A DNA stretch of 64,000 nt from Erythrobacter sp. 3-20A1M (GCF_018636735.1 NZ_CP045200.1:310001-374000); one strand, 5' to 3'. Positions 52,215 to 61,311 are shown, counted from the first letter of the stretch. Notes: generated from the letters alone by a model not told the origin. Made by a program: numbers and translations.

Positions 52215-52844
52215 ATGGAGAGCCCCCGGACCCTCGTGATCGAGTGCGCGACCGAGGCGTGTTCGATCGCCCTGGTCGAAGGCGAGCGGGTGGTCGCGCA
52301 TGACCATCGCGTGCTTGGCCGCGGGCACGCCGAACAGCTCGTGCCGATGATCGCCGCGCTGCCCGAACGCGGGAAGGCGGCGCGAATCGCGATCTCGCTG
52401 GGACCGGGCAGCTTCACCGGCGTACGCATCGGCGTCGCAACGGGCCGCGCCCTCGGTGTTGCCTGGGGTGCGCATGTGGTCGGCTTCCCCACCCTCGCCC
52501 TCGTCGCCGCAATGGTGCGGCGGGAGCATGGCAATCAGCCCGTCGGCGTGGCGATGACGGGCGGGCACGGAGAGTGGTTCGTGCAGGAATTCGACACCGG
52601 GGGCTTACCCGCTACCGATCTTCTCTCGCTTCCTCCCGAAGCCGCCGCGCGCGAGCTGCGTCCGCCGCTGGTCGCCGGATCGCAGGCGGAGCCGCTGGTT
52701 GCTGCCCGGGGGCAGGGATCGGCCTTGTCACTATTGCCGGACGCCTCGGCTTTCTCCGCGCTCCCCACCATGCTCCTGACCGATCGCGTGGCGCCGATTT
52801 ACGGTCGCGCGCCCGATGCGCGGCCGGCCGCCCCTCGGCCATGA
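52215..52844 (+). CDS. tsaB: tRNA threonylcarbamoyladenosine biosynthesis protein TsaB
   Basis: Partner of TsaD in making the t6A37 modification of ANN-decoding tRNAs. The 209-aa protein begins TLVIECATEACSIALVEGE and has RIAISLGPGSFTGVRIGVAT, the hallmark of the family. ATG 52215 (MESPRTLVIE) is chosen. It overlaps rimI by 4 bases, the usual tsaB-rimI arrangement. Confidence 0.95.
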   Translation: MESPRTLVIECATEACSIALVEGERVVAHDHRVLGRGHAEQLVPMIAALPERGKAARIAISLGPGSFTGVRIGVATGRALGVAWGAHVVGFPTLALVAAMVRREHGNQPVGVAMTGGHGEWFVQEFDTGGLPATDLLSLPPEAAARELRPPLVAGSQAEPLVAARGQGSALSLLPDASAFSALPTMLLTDRVAPIYGRAPDARPAAPRP

Positions 52845-53317
52845 CCTTTCCGCCGCAGGACGATATCGATCGCATCATGGCAGTCATGGAGCGCGCGTTC
52901 GATCCGCACTGGGGCGAAGCGTGGACGCGCCGCCAGGTCGAAGACTCGCTGCGTTTCGCCCATACACATTACTATTTGCTGCCGGACGGAGATGGTGACG
53001 GGAACAGGCGCGCGGATGCTTTCGCCCTGGTCCGGTCGGCCCCTGGGGAGGAGGAAGTGCTGCTACTGGCCGTCACCCCCGACCGGCAGCGGCGCGGACT
53101 GGGCCGCCAGGTGCTGCACCAAGTAATCGCGGCGGCGCGTGCCCGCGAAGCGGAATCGCTTTTCCTCGAGATGCGCGAGAACAATCCCGCTGCCGATTTC
53201 TATCGTGCGGCGGGTTTCGAGCCGATCGGACGGCGTAAAGGCTATTATCGAACCGGGAATGGCCAGGTGCTGGACGCGGTTACTTTGCGCCTGGCGATCG
53301 CCTCGCCATCGATTTGA
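52841..53317 (+). CDS. rimI: GNAT-family N-acetyltransferase (RimI-like)
   Basis: Predicted ribosomal-protein S18 N-alpha-acetyltransferase, 158 aa. The acetyl-CoA motif is LLLAVTPDRQRRGLGRQVLH, followed by LFLEMRENNPAADFYRAAGF and GRRKGYYR. ATG 52841 overlaps the tsaB stop (ATGA). The assignment as RimI rests on the tsaB-rimI neighbourhood and the C-terminal motif pattern. Confidence 0.88.
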   Translation: MTFPPQDDIDRIMAVMERAFDPHWGEAWTRRQVEDSLRFAHTHYYLLPDGDGDGNRRADAFALVRSAPGEEEVLLLAVTPDRQRRGLGRQVLHQVIAAARAREAESLFLEMRENNPAADFYRAAGFEPIGRRKGYYRTGNGQVLDAVTLRLAIASPSI

Positions 53318-53429
53318 TCGATTTTCTGTCCTTAATAGTCGCAAACCCGTTGAATAGGTGAGGAGGGGTGACTAGGTGAGAACCCTCAACTTCCCCCACC
53401 CGAAAAAAATAGAAGAAAGTCAAATTTCG

Positions 53430-53873
53430 ATGGACCAATTAGATCACGATCTTAACGAAACGTTGATCACTCTCACCTCCGACATCGTTGCGGCGCATGT
53501 CAGCAACAATAATGTCGCGGTAGAAGACGTGCCCTCGCTGATTACCAATGTTTATGGTGCACTGTCCGGGCTGGGTGGCGAAGACGACGGTCAGGAAGAA
53601 CCGCCCGAACCCGCGGTGTCCGTCCGCGCTTCGGTCAAGCCGGACTACCTTATCTGTCTGGAAGACGGCAAGAAGCTCAAGATGCTGAAGCGGTATCTTC
53701 GCACCAATTACGATATGAGCCCGGAAGAATACCGCGCGCGCTGGAACCTGCCCAGCGACTATCCGATGGTCGCGCCCAACTACGCCGAGAAGCGCCGGGA
53801 ACTGGCCAAGAAGATCGGCCTGGGCCGCACCCCGGGTCAGAAGCGCGGTCGCAAGAAGAAGACCGAGAGCTGA
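53430..53873 (+). CDS. MucR/Ros-family transcriptional regulator lacking zinc-finger histidines
   Basis: DNA-binding regulator of 147 aa. The N-terminal part LNETLITLTSDIVAAHVSNN is the MucR oligomerisation region; the C-terminal DNA-binding part is YLICLEDGKKLKMLKRYLRT then NYDMSPEEYRARWNLPSDYP. Where zinc-binding Ros has Cys-Cys-His-His, this protein has Cys-Asp-Tyr-Asn, so classical zinc binding is unlikely. ATG 53430 is chosen. A GTG at 53376 behind AGGAGG would add 18 residues, but it coincides with a promoter-like pair (TTGAAT 53350, TAGGTG 53373, spacer 17). A terminator follows. Confidence 0.9.
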   Translation: MDQLDHDLNETLITLTSDIVAAHVSNNNVAVEDVPSLITNVYGALSGLGGEDDGQEEPPEPAVSVRASVKPDYLICLEDGKKLKMLKRYLRTNYDMSPEEYRARWNLPSDYPMVAPNYAEKRRELAKKIGLGRTPGQKRGRKKKTES

Positions 53874-53921
53874 TCGCTTTGCCGCCGCCCTCGCGCGGAT
53901 CGCAGCCAGTGATGGCTTGAG

Positions 53922-53963
53922 AACGAAGCCCCGGCCCGGTAAGGGTGCGGGGCGTTCGTTTTT
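53922..53963 (+). terminator. Intrinsic terminator after the MucR gene
   Basis: Stem AACGAAGCCCCG / CGGGGC-G-TTCGTT (12 bp with one bulged G) around a 14-base loop, continuing into TTT. It ends only 15 bases before the TTG start of the Fur-like gene, so that gene needs read-through or transcription starting within this interval. Confidence 0.75.
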
Positions 53964-53977
53964 CAGGGAAGCTTTGT

Positions 53978-54415
53978 TTGCCGCATACCATCGATCTCGA
54001 ACAGTTGTGCCAGGAAAAGGGTCTGCGGATAACGGAGCAGCGCCGCGTGATCGCGCGCGTTCTTTCGCAAAGCAGCGATCACCCGGATGTGGAATTGCTG
54101 CACCGCCGGGCGAGCGAGATCGATCCCAACATCTCCATCGCCACGGTCTATCGTACCGTGCGCCTGTTCGAAGAGGCGGGCGTGCTCGACCGCCACGATT
54201 TCGGCGATGGCCGCGCGCGGTACGAACCCGCGCCCGAGGCGCATCACGATCACCTAATCGATGTCGAGACTGGCAAGGTCGTCGAATTCGTCGATCCCGA
54301 GGTGGAAGCGCTGCAGAAACAGATCGCCGAACGGCTCGGCTATCGCCTCGTCGATCACCGGCTGGAGCTATATGGCGTAAGCCTCGCTCGCGATAGCGGC
54401 GACAAGACCGGTTGA
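53978..54415 (+). CDS. Fur-family transcriptional regulator (TTG start)
   Basis: Metal-responsive repressor of 145 aa. The winged-helix domain is IDLEQLCQEKGLRITEQRRV, then PNISIATVYRTVRLFEEAG. The metal region reads HHDHLIDVETGKVVEF: the HHDH site is present, but both CxxC zinc-structural pairs of enterobacterial Fur are missing, as in rhizobial Fur/Mur. TTG 53978 is chosen because AGGGA lies at the right distance and LPHTIDLEQL matches the expected start. It is the obvious candidate to bind the two Fur-like boxes at 42218 and 42996. Confidence 0.93.
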   Translation: MPHTIDLEQLCQEKGLRITEQRRVIARVLSQSSDHPDVELLHRRASEIDPNISIATVYRTVRLFEEAGVLDRHDFGDGRARYEPAPEAHHDHLIDVETGKVVEFVDPEVEALQKQIAERLGYRLVDHRLELYGVSLARDSGDKTG

Positions 54416-55167
54416 TGGCCGGGGCGCAGGCCGTCCCTGCGCCGCGAATCCGGCCGCTGGGCTGGGCGCTGCTCGCCATCCGGCTGGCCGCGATGGCGGT
54501 GTTGCTGGCGGTGTGCGTACCGCTTCACCTCATCACCCATGCGCTGATCGGCGGTCGTTTCTGGCCGCGCCTGTTCCTAGCCGGGATAGGCGCGGTGGCC
54601 GGGCTGAACCTGCGGGTCGAGGGGCGACCCGAACGCGGCGCGCTGCTGTTGGCGAACCATGTCAGCTGGCTCGATATCCTGGCGCTGGCGAACGCATCGG
54701 GGACCGCCTTCGTCGCGCATGATGGGCTCGCCGCCTTCCCATTCCTAAAATGGCTGTGCGACATGAACCAGACGCTGTTCATCGCGCGCGACCGGCGCGA
54801 GACGGTGGCCGACCAGGCGAGCGACCTGCGCGATGCACTGGCGCAGCGCCCTCCCTTCACGCTCTTCCCGGAAGGGACGACCTGCGACGGCACCCGGATC
54901 CTGCCCTTCAAATCCTCGCTTCTCGCCGCGATCGAGCCGGTGCCCGCCGATCTGGCGGTGCAGCCGGTGGCGCTGGTCTATGCCGACGCGCCCCGGGTTT
55001 CCTGGGTCGGGGAGGAGCCAGGGCTGGACAATTTCCGCCGCATCCTGGCGCGCCTGCGCCCGGTCCACCTCACGATCCGCTTCCTCCCGCCGCTCGCTTC
55101 GTCCGATCTCGCGAACCGCAAGACGATCGCCGCCGCTGCCGAGCGCGCGGTGGCCGAGGTTCTGTAA
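54415..55167 (+). CDS. 1-acyl-glycerol-3-phosphate acyltransferase (PlsC family)
   Basis: Membrane acyltransferase of phospholipid synthesis, 250 aa. An N-terminal hydrophobic segment (WALLAIRLAAMAVLLAVCVP) is followed by the catalytic NHxxxxD motif LLLANHVSWLDILAL and the substrate motif FTLFPEGTTCDGTRILPFKS. ATG 54415 overlaps the Fur-like gene stop by one base; a TTG three bases earlier is also open. It sits directly before miaB. Confidence 0.93.
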   Translation: MAGAQAVPAPRIRPLGWALLAIRLAAMAVLLAVCVPLHLITHALIGGRFWPRLFLAGIGAVAGLNLRVEGRPERGALLLANHVSWLDILALANASGTAFVAHDGLAAFPFLKWLCDMNQTLFIARDRRETVADQASDLRDALAQRPPFTLFPEGTTCDGTRILPFKSSLLAAIEPVPADLAVQPVALVYADAPRVSWVGEEPGLDNFRRILARLRPVHLTIRFLPPLASSDLANRKTIAAAAERAVAEVL

Positions 55168-55217
55168 CGCCTGCGCCCCTTTCGCCGTCCGGCCATTTGG
55201 TCTAACCGCCGCCGGTC

Positions 55218-56561
55218 ATGAAACCGACCGACAATCCAAAGACCTACCGGGTCAAGAGCTTTGGCTGCCAGATGAACGTCTATGACGGGGAGCGCATGGC
55301 CGAACTGCTGGCGACGCGCGGCATTACCCCCGCGGCGGAAGGCGAAGACGCCGATCTCGTGGTGCTGAACACATGCCACATTCGCGAGAAGGCGGCGGAG
55401 AAGGTCTATTCCGATATCGGTCGCCTGGTGAAGGCAGGCGAAGCACGCGGGAAGAAGCCGCTGATCGCGGTCGCCGGATGCGTGGCCCAGGCGGAAGGGG
55501 AAGAGATCATGGCCCGCGCGCCCGCGGTCTCCATGGTCGTCGGTCCGCAAGCCTATCACCGCCTGCCCGACATGCTCGACCGGGCGGTGGCGGGCGAGCG
55601 CGGGACCGATACTGACATGCCCGCGATCGCTAAATTCGCGAGCCTTCCGGACCGGCGCAAGAGCCCGCCCGCAACGTTTCTCACCATTCAGGAGGGGTGC
55701 GACAAGTTCTGCACCTATTGCGTAGTTCCGTACACGAGGGGCGCGGAAATATCGCGCCCGTTCGCGGACTTGCTGACCGAAGCGCGCAAACTGGTCGAAG
55801 CCGGGGCGCGCGAGATCACGCTGCTGGGACAGAATGTTTCCGCGTGGTCGGGGGAGGACGAAAAGGGTCATCGCCAGGGGCTGGCCGGCCTCGTCCGCGC
55901 GCTGGCACGGATCGATGGGCTGGCGCGGATCCGCTACACCACCAGCCACCCCGCCGACATGGACGAGGACATCATCGCCGCCCATGGCGAGGTCGACAAG
56001 CTGATGCCGTTCCTCCATCTGCCGGTACAGGCGGGCAGCGACCGGGTGCTGAAGGCGATGAACCGCAGCCACACGGTCGAAAGTTATTTGAAACTGCTCG
56101 ATCGCTTTCGCGCCGCCCGCCCCGACCTCGCGCTGTCGGGCGATTTCATCGTCGGCTTTCCGGGCGAGACCGAAAGTGAATTCGAACAGACATTGGCCCT
56201 GGTCGATGCCGTGGGATATGCGCAGGCGTTCAGCTTCAAATATTCGCCGCGCCCCGGCACGCCTGCCGCGACGATGGACGGGCAGGTCGCGCCGGACATC
56301 ATGGACGATCGCCTGCAGCGCCTGCAGGCGGCGATCAACCGGGATCAGTTCGCCTTCAACCGGAACTCGGTCGGGCGCACGTGCGAGGTTCTGATCGAGC
56401 GGCGCGGCAAGCGCCCCGGCCAATGGCTCGGCAAGTCGCCCTGGCTGCAGTCGGTATGGTTCGAAGGCGATTGCGCGATCGGCGACCTGGTTGAGGTCGA
56501 ACTGGCCGAGGCTGGACCGAATTCGATGCGGGGCGCGCCGCGCGCAGCCATCGCCGCGTAG
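55218..56561 (+). CDS. miaB: tRNA-2-methylthio-N6-dimethylallyladenosine synthase
   Basis: Radical-SAM methylthiotransferase acting on i6A37 of tRNAs. The 447-aa protein has an N-terminal UPF0004 domain with three cluster Cys ([26 protein letters not shown]), the radical-SAM motif [16 protein letters not shown] and a C-terminal TRAM domain ([19 protein letters not shown]). The start is close behind plsC (50 bp). Length and motifs are standard. Confidence 0.98.
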   Translation: MKPTDNPKTYRVKSFGCQMNVYDGERMAELLATRGITPAAEGEDADLVVLNTCHIREKAAEKVYSDIGRLVKAGEARGKKPLIAVAGCVAQAEGEEIMARAPAVSMVVGPQAYHRLPDMLDRAVAGERGTDTDMPAIAKFASLPDRRKSPPATFLTIQEGCDKFCTYCVVPYTRGAEISRPFADLLTEARKLVEAGAREITLLGQNVSAWSGEDEKGHRQGLAGLVRALARIDGLARIRYTTSHPADMDEDIIAAHGEVDKLMPFLHLPVQAGSDRVLKAMNRSHTVESYLKLLDRFRAARPDLALSGDFIVGFPGETESEFEQTLALVDAVGYAQAFSFKYSPRPGTPAATMDGQVAPDIMDDRLQRLQAAINRDQFAFNRNSVGRTCEVLIERRGKRPGQWLGKSPWLQSVWFEGDCAIGDLVEVELAEAGPNSMRGAPRAAIAA

Positions 56562-56643
56562 CTCGCCAAGACGCGGAACAGTCATCGACTGTCGCGGGAA
56601 AGCCATAAAACCGACGCCGCGGTGCCACGCGATATCCTTAACA

Positions 56644-56670
56644 AATCCTTGTCCCCATCGACAAAGGATT
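56644..56670 (+). promoter_or_regulatory. Hairpin covering the Shine-Dalgarno of the first PEP-CTERM gene
   Basis: AATCCTTG (56644-56651) pairs with CAAAGGATT (56662-56670, one bulged A) around a 10-base loop. The 3' arm contains AAAGGA, the only Shine-Dalgarno candidate before ATG 56675. The A/U-rich stem could mask the ribosome site. Confidence 0.4.
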
Positions 56671-56674
56671 CGCA

Positions 56675-57364
56675 ATGCTCAAAGCCCTACGCCTGGCCAC
56701 CGCCGCCGCCATCGCAATCGCCGCTCCCTTCGCCGCGCAGGCAGCGGAAACGGTGGAGGTCGCACCCGCTACCGCTGACCGCATGGTTACCGTTTCCGCC
56801 TACGACCCGATCGGGCAAAGCTTCACGGCGACCACCGACACGCTGAGTTCCTTCGGCTTCCGCTTCGGCACGCTGAATGCGAGCTCACCCAACACGCCGC
56901 TGACCTTCCGTCTGCTGGCAGGCGAAACGCTGACCGGCTCCGCCCTGTTCACGCAGGTTTTCACGCTGCCGTCCACCATCGCCCAGCGGGGCGATCTCGC
57001 CTGGGTGGACATCGCGCTGCCCGACCTGCCCGTCACGATGAACTCGATCTACACGGCCGTGCTGACCGCGACCTCTTCGCGCGCGGGCCTGCAGGTGGGG
57101 CCGGGCTACAGCTACTCGCCTCCCGGCCTGAAGAGCGGTGACGTATATGCCGGCGGCAAGCTGCTGAGCACCGGCACGACCTACTCCAACTGCGCGGGCG
57201 CCTCGAACAATTGCGACGCCGTGTTCCGCTACACCGGCGAAGTCAACGCGGCGGGTGCCGTTCCCGAACCCGCGACCTGGGCGCTGATGATCCTGGGTTT
57301 CGCCGCCGTCGGCGGTTCCCTGCGCAAGCGCGGTAGCCGCTCCCTCGCCTTCAATCCCGCCTGA
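56675..57364 (+). CDS. PEPxxWA-CTERM sorting-domain exported protein
   Basis: Exported protein of 229 aa with a signal peptide (cleavage after FAAQA), a beta-rich central domain and the C-terminal sorting signal VPEPATWALMILGFAAVGGS followed by LRKRG. This PEPxxWA tail is the sphingomonad form of PEP-CTERM, processed by exosortase-type systems and linked to exopolysaccharide. It forms a tandem with another PEPxxWA gene 26 bp downstream. Neither the domain function nor an exosortase gene is visible in the window. Confidence 0.88.
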   Translation: MLKALRLATAAAIAIAAPFAAQAAETVEVAPATADRMVTVSAYDPIGQSFTATTDTLSSFGFRFGTLNASSPNTPLTFRLLAGETLTGSALFTQVFTLPSTIAQRGDLAWVDIALPDLPVTMNSIYTAVLTATSSRAGLQVGPGYSYSPPGLKSGDVYAGGKLLSTGTTYSNCAGASNNCDAVFRYTGEVNAAGAVPEPATWALMILGFAAVGGSLRKRGSRSLAFNPA

Positions 57365-57390
57365 CCGAACCACCAAAGAAGGATACCAAG

Positions 57391-58212
57391 ATGAAACGCA
57401 TCACTTCGATAGCCGCAATCGCGATCCTCGCTTCCGTTCCCGGCACGGCGCTGGCCGAAGGGCGCACCGCCGCCCCCAGCTACACCCTGACCAACACGAC
57501 CTACACGCAGAACTTCGATTCGCTGGCACGGTCGGGCGACAACAACAGCAACCTGCCCGCAGGCTTCCAGATCGTCGAGAAAGGGACCGGCAGCTCTGCA
57601 AATGGTCGCTACGAAGCCGGCTCGGGCACGTCCAACGCGGGCGATGTCTACAGCTTCGGCGCCAACGGTTCGTCCGATCGTGCGCTGGGCAGCCTCGGCA
57701 GCGGCAGCGTCGCCCCGACCTATTTCGGCGGCATCTTCACCAATGGCCTCGACGCGACGATTTCCGACCTCACCTTCTCCTACGACGGAGAACAATGGCG
57801 TGCCGGCAATTCGAACGACGATGGGCTGACCTTCCAGTACTCGCTCGATGCGACTCAGGTCGACAATGGCACCTGGACCACCATCTCGTCGCTGATCTTC
57901 AACCCGCTGGTGCTTGCCGGCAACACCGCGCTCAACGGCAACCTGGCCGCCAACCGCGTCTCGCTGAACGGATCGGCGAGCGGCCTCAATATCGGCAGCG
58001 GCAGCAGCTTCGGCTTCCGCTGGGTGGACCAGAACTCGTCGGGCAGCGACCATGGGCTGGGCGTCGATAACTTCTCCCTCACCGCGGGCCTTGCCGCGGC
58101 GGGCGGGGTTCCCGAACCCGCCACCTGGGCGCTGATGATCCTCGGCTTCGGCTTCGCGGGCGGCGCCCTGCGCCGGCGCAATCGCGGGTTCGCCCGCCTC
58201 GCTTTGGCATGA
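57391..58212 (+). CDS. PEPxxWA-CTERM sorting-domain exported protein
   Basis: Exported 273-aa protein with signal peptide (ending GTALA), a Ser/Gly/Asn-rich beta-type domain containing TYTQNFDSLARSGDNNSNLP, and the sorting tail VPEPATWALMILGFGFAGGA plus LRRRNRG. The FDSLA opening is shared by many such secreted proteins. It is co-directional with the preceding PEPxxWA gene and ends in a strong terminator. Both interrupt the otherwise conserved miaB-phoH neighbourhood. Confidence 0.88.
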   Translation: MKRITSIAAIAILASVPGTALAEGRTAAPSYTLTNTTYTQNFDSLARSGDNNSNLPAGFQIVEKGTGSSANGRYEAGSGTSNAGDVYSFGANGSSDRALGSLGSGSVAPTYFGGIFTNGLDATISDLTFSYDGEQWRAGNSNDDGLTFQYSLDATQVDNGTWTTISSLIFNPLVLAGNTALNGNLAANRVSLNGSASGLNIGSGSSFGFRWVDQNSSGSDHGLGVDNFSLTAGLAAAGGVPEPATWALMILGFGFAGGALRRRNRGFARLALA

Positions 58213-58240
58213 CACGCAGTCGCTAAAGTGATAAACCGCG

Positions 58241-58275
58241 AGGCCGCATCCGAAAGGGTGCGGCCTTTCGCTTTC
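58241..58275 (+). terminator. Intrinsic terminator after the PEP-CTERM pair
   Basis: AGGCCGCATCC-GAAA-GGGTGCGGCCT forms an 11-bp stem (one wobble) with a GAAA tetraloop, followed by TTCGCTTTCC. It lies about 30 bp after the stop of the second PEPxxWA gene. Confidence 0.85.
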
Positions 58276-58315
58276 CCCTTGCGGCGTCCAACCTGCAGCG
58301 TTCGATCGAGCTGGG

Positions 58316-58867
58316 TTAACCCGCAGGCTTGTCCGCCGCGATGATAGTCTCCCCCATCTGATCGATCGTCTCCGCCGGAGCGACCGTCGGGTTGGAGGGG
58401 TAGGCGGTGCCTTGCCACGTCAGCTTGCGATAGCCGGTGGGCAGGCCCCCGCCCCCGACCGTGACCCACAGATCGCGCATGGTCCCGGTACTGGAATCCA
58501 GCACACCCAGCGGCAGACGGGTCACCGTGGTGCGGCCGAGCACCTGAAAACCGCTGGAGGCGCGGCGCAACACCACCAGGTTGCAGCCGCCGCTGCCGCA
58601 GACCGTTGGTCCGTCGAGATAGACCAGCGCCTCCATCGTACCATCGCCGTCAAGATCGATTTCCCCGTAAGTGGTTCCGACCCCGTCGCCGTAATTCTCC
58701 GCCACCCAGGCGAGAGCGCCCGTCCGAAGCTCGCTATCGCCAACCTCCTCCGTGTCCGATGCGGCTTCGCTAGCGGAAATCGTGGCGGCGGGCAGATCGG
58801 CCTCGGCAGAGGCGGTGGCGCAGGCCCCCGCCACGAGAGGCAGGCACATGATCACAAAAAGACGCAT
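58316..58867 (-). CDS. Hypothetical lipoprotein with Asp-rich loop
   Basis: A 183-aa protein with a short lipoprotein signal MRLFVIMCLPLVAGACA, lipidation at Cys16. The mature part contains GEIDLDGDGTMEALVYLDGP, a DxDxDG loop of the FG-GAP/EF-hand-like type that may bind calcium. ATG 58867 is chosen for the signal; the open frame upstream is antisense to phoH. Its strand is opposite to its neighbours, in line with a later insertion between miaB and phoH. Function unknown. Confidence 0.78.
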   Translation of the reverse strand: MRLFVIMCLPLVAGACATASAEADLPAATISASEAASDTEEVGDSELRTGALAWVAENYGDGVGTTYGEIDLDGDGTMEALVYLDGPTVCGSGGCNLVVLRRASSGFQVLGRTTVTRLPLGVLDSSTGTMRDLWVTVGGGGLPTGYRKLTWQGTAYPSNPTVAPAETIDQMGETIIAADKPAG

Positions 58868-59024
58868 GGGAAACTCCGGCTGATGGCGCCATAGCGTCCG
58901 AGCCGCGGGGGCAGTTCCCGGTATCATGTGGCATTTGCGTGACTTTCCCCAGCCACGCGACCACCACAAACTTGCCCCACGCCGTCCACGCCCTATCTTC
59001 CCGAGTCGTAAGCGAAAGGACCAG

Positions 59025-60059
59025 ATGGGCCGCAGACCTACCAGCGCCGGCATTCCGGCCATTTCCCCTCCCCCCGCTCCCCAGCGCGAACATCGCCGCG
59101 CGCGGGCCGAGATGAGCTTTGAAAACCAGAGCTTGCTGATCCCGCTGTTCGGCCAGTTCGACGCGAACCTCGTCCAGGTGGAAAACCGCATGGGGGTGTT
59201 CATTTCGGCGCGCGGGCAGACCGTCCAAATAGAGGGGCCGGAAGACAATGTCGCGCGCGCGCGCACGGTCATCCAGAAGATGTACGACGAGCTGGCGCTC
59301 GGCCGCGAGCTCGATCAGGGCGCGATCGAATCGCTGATCGCCATGGCGGACGAGCCGACCTTCGACGGCATCATCGACGCGGATGACGCGGAAGGCGGCC
59401 CGCCGATCATGATCCGTACCCGGCGCAAGACCATCGTTCCGCGCAGCGCCCGGCAAAGCACCTATATGCGCAGCCTTGCGCGCGACGACATCGTCTTCGC
59501 GCTGGGGCCGGCGGGCACGGGCAAGACCTATCTCGCGGTGGCGCAGGCGGTCAGCCAGTTGATCACCGGCAGCGTGCAGCGTCTGATCCTGTCGCGCCCC
59601 GCAGTGGAGGCGGGCGAGAAGATCGGCTTCCTGCCCGGCGACATGAAGGAGAAGGTCGATCCCTTCCTGCGCCCGCTCTACGACGCGCTGTACGATTGCA
59701 TGCCACCCGAGCAGGTCGAACGCCATATTGCCAGCGGGGTAATAGAGATCGCGCCCATCGCCTTCATGCGCGGGCGCACGCTGGCGGATGCGTTCGTGAT
59801 CCTGGACGAGGCGCAGAACACCACGCGCGAACAGATGAAGATGTTCCTCACCCGCTTTGGACAGAACAGCCGCATGGTGGTCGCAGGCGACCCGCGCCAG
59901 GTCGACATCCCGGGCGGCGACCGGATGAGCGGGCTCGCCGATGCGGTGGAGAAGCTGGAAGGCGTGGAGGGCTTCGGTACCATCCGCTTCACCGCCGCGG
60001 ACGTGGTGCGCCACCCCATCGTGGGTCGGATCGTGGAGGCTTACGAGGGCAAGGACTGA
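59025..60059 (+). CDS. ybeZ: PhoH-family ATPase (YbeZ-like)
   Basis: P-loop ATPase of 344 aa that works with the RNase YbeY in RNA metabolism. An N-terminal region with GVFISARGQTVQIEGPEDNV (KH-like) precedes the PhoH domain: Walker A ALGPAGTGKTYLAVAQAV, Walker B FVILDEAQNTT and GDPRQVDIPGG. ATG 59025 is chosen because GAAAGGA is 4-5 bases upstream. Its usual partner ybeY is about 3.4 kb away, separated by two genes on the other strand. Confidence 0.95.
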   Translation: MGRRPTSAGIPAISPPPAPQREHRRARAEMSFENQSLLIPLFGQFDANLVQVENRMGVFISARGQTVQIEGPEDNVARARTVIQKMYDELALGRELDQGAIESLIAMADEPTFDGIIDADDAEGGPPIMIRTRRKTIVPRSARQSTYMRSLARDDIVFALGPAGTGKTYLAVAQAVSQLITGSVQRLILSRPAVEAGEKIGFLPGDMKEKVDPFLRPLYDALYDCMPPEQVERHIASGVIEIAPIAFMRGRTLADAFVILDEAQNTTREQMKMFLTRFGQNSRMVVAGDPRQVDIPGGDRMSGLADAVEKLEGVEGFGTIRFTAADVVRHPIVGRIVEAYEGKD

Positions 60060-60117
60060 TCGCGGCCAGCGCATGGCCGCGCTGGTCCAGGGTCTGCGGC
60101 TATCGGGTCAGGCGGAG

Positions 60118-61311
60118 TCAGGCGACGCTTACCAATTCGGGGCGTTTGCGAACCACCGGCGCGCTCGTCCATTCCTCTCGGCCTGCGGAAATTTCGCAGC
60201 GGTTGCGCCCCATCTCCTTCGCTCGATAGAGCGCGGTGTCCGCCCGGCGCAGGGTGGTCGCCATGGTTTCGTCGCGCAGTCGTGCGGTCAGGCCGATACT
60301 CACGGTGACGCCCATCCCGTTCTCGGCTTCCATGCAGGCGATCGCGTGTCGCAGGCTCTCGCAAATCTCGAACGCCGAGCCACGGTCGCTATCAGGCAGG
60401 ACGAGGACGAATTCCTCGCCGCCGATCCGGGCCAGGCGCGCGTCTGTGGCAAGGTTGGAGCCGAAACACTCCGCCACCTTGCACAGCACGTCGTCGCCCG
60501 CCCCGTGTCCGAACCGGTCATTGAACGCCTTGAAGTGGTCGATGTCGATCAGCGCCACCCAGCCGCCCGCCTTTGCTGACGCCCGGCCCGGTTCGAGCCA
60601 TTCATCCATCGCGCGCCGGTTGGGCAGACCCGTGAGCGGGTCGCGTCGCGCGTCGGCATCGGACCTTCGCACGACCGATTGCATCAGGCCGACCAGCAGC
60701 AGCAGTCCTGCCGCGACCAGCAGCACCCCGCTGCTGGTCTGTGAAACGACCGCGTAGGTCGTCTGGGTATAATCGCGTTCCGTGCGCCCGATGCCGAGAA
60801 GGATGGAAAAGATCGCCTTCACCGGAAAGTGCAGACTGATGACCACGAAGATCGCGTAGAACATCTTCTTCGTTCGCGAACGGGGCGCATGGCGCAGGAT
60901 CGTCCATGCGCACAGGGCGGCCCCGACCGCGTACCACGACTGATAGGCGGCCAGATACCAGGCGTCGCGCGGTCCATCCAGCGTCAGAAGGCGGAAGAGC
61001 GTGCCGCCTGCCACGATGGCACCGGCCATCCGCCACATCGGCCTACGTTCGTAGAAATAGGACAGCGCCAGCGACATCCCGACCAGCGCGAGGAGAAACC
61101 CGACATAGCCGAGCACGCGCATCGCATCGGTCGGCGCGCCCAGCACGATGGCGAGGTTGGAAATCGGCTCCAGCATTCCCAGCGCGTAGGCGAGCGCGAA
61201 CCATCGTGCCCGGCGGATCGTCGGATTGGTATGGGCGATCACCAGGAAAACCGAGGCGAACATCGCCCCGATCAGCGCATTCATGCAGATTGGCAATACG
61301 GCTTGCGGCAT
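60118..61311 (-). CDS. Membrane-anchored diguanylate cyclase (GGDEF)
   Basis: Makes the second messenger c-di-GMP from two GTP. The 397-aa protein has about seven hydrophobic helices in the N-terminal 210 residues, probably a membrane sensor, and a C-terminal GGDEF domain from DPLTGLPNRRAMDEWL with the intact active site RIGGEEFVLVLPD. No RxxD inhibitory site was evident before it. It sits opposite to phoH and ybeY, next to a GAF-EAL gene on its own strand. Confidence 0.93.
   Translation of the reverse strand: MPQAVLPICMNALIGAMFASVFLVIAHTNPTIRRARWFALAYALGMLEPISNLAIVLGAPTDAMRVLGYVGFLLALVGMSLALSYFYERRPMWRMAGAIVAGGTLFRLLTLDGPRDAWYLAAYQSWYAVGAALCAWTILRHAPRSRTKKMFYAIFVVISLHFPVKAIFSILLGIGRTERDYTQTTYAVVSQTSSGVLLVAAGLLLLVGLMQSVVRRSDADARRDPLTGLPNRRAMDEWLEPGRASAKAGGWVALIDIDHFKAFNDRFGHGAGDDVLCKVAECFGSNLATDARLARIGGEEFVLVLPDSDRGSAFEICESLRHAIACMEAENGMGVTVSIGLTARLRDETMATTLRRADTALYRAKEMGRNRCEISAGREEWTSAPVVRKRPELVSVA

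Noticed and set aside
53376-53429. GTG 53376 as the start of the MucR gene
   Set aside because: It has a good SD, but the added 18 residues have atypical A/T-rich codons and the GTG lies in a promoter-like -10. ATG 53430 gives the usual MucR N-terminus.
60060-60117. Additional small gene between phoH and the GGDEF gene
   Set aside because: Only 58 bp separate two convergent genes, with no RBS-preceded frame.
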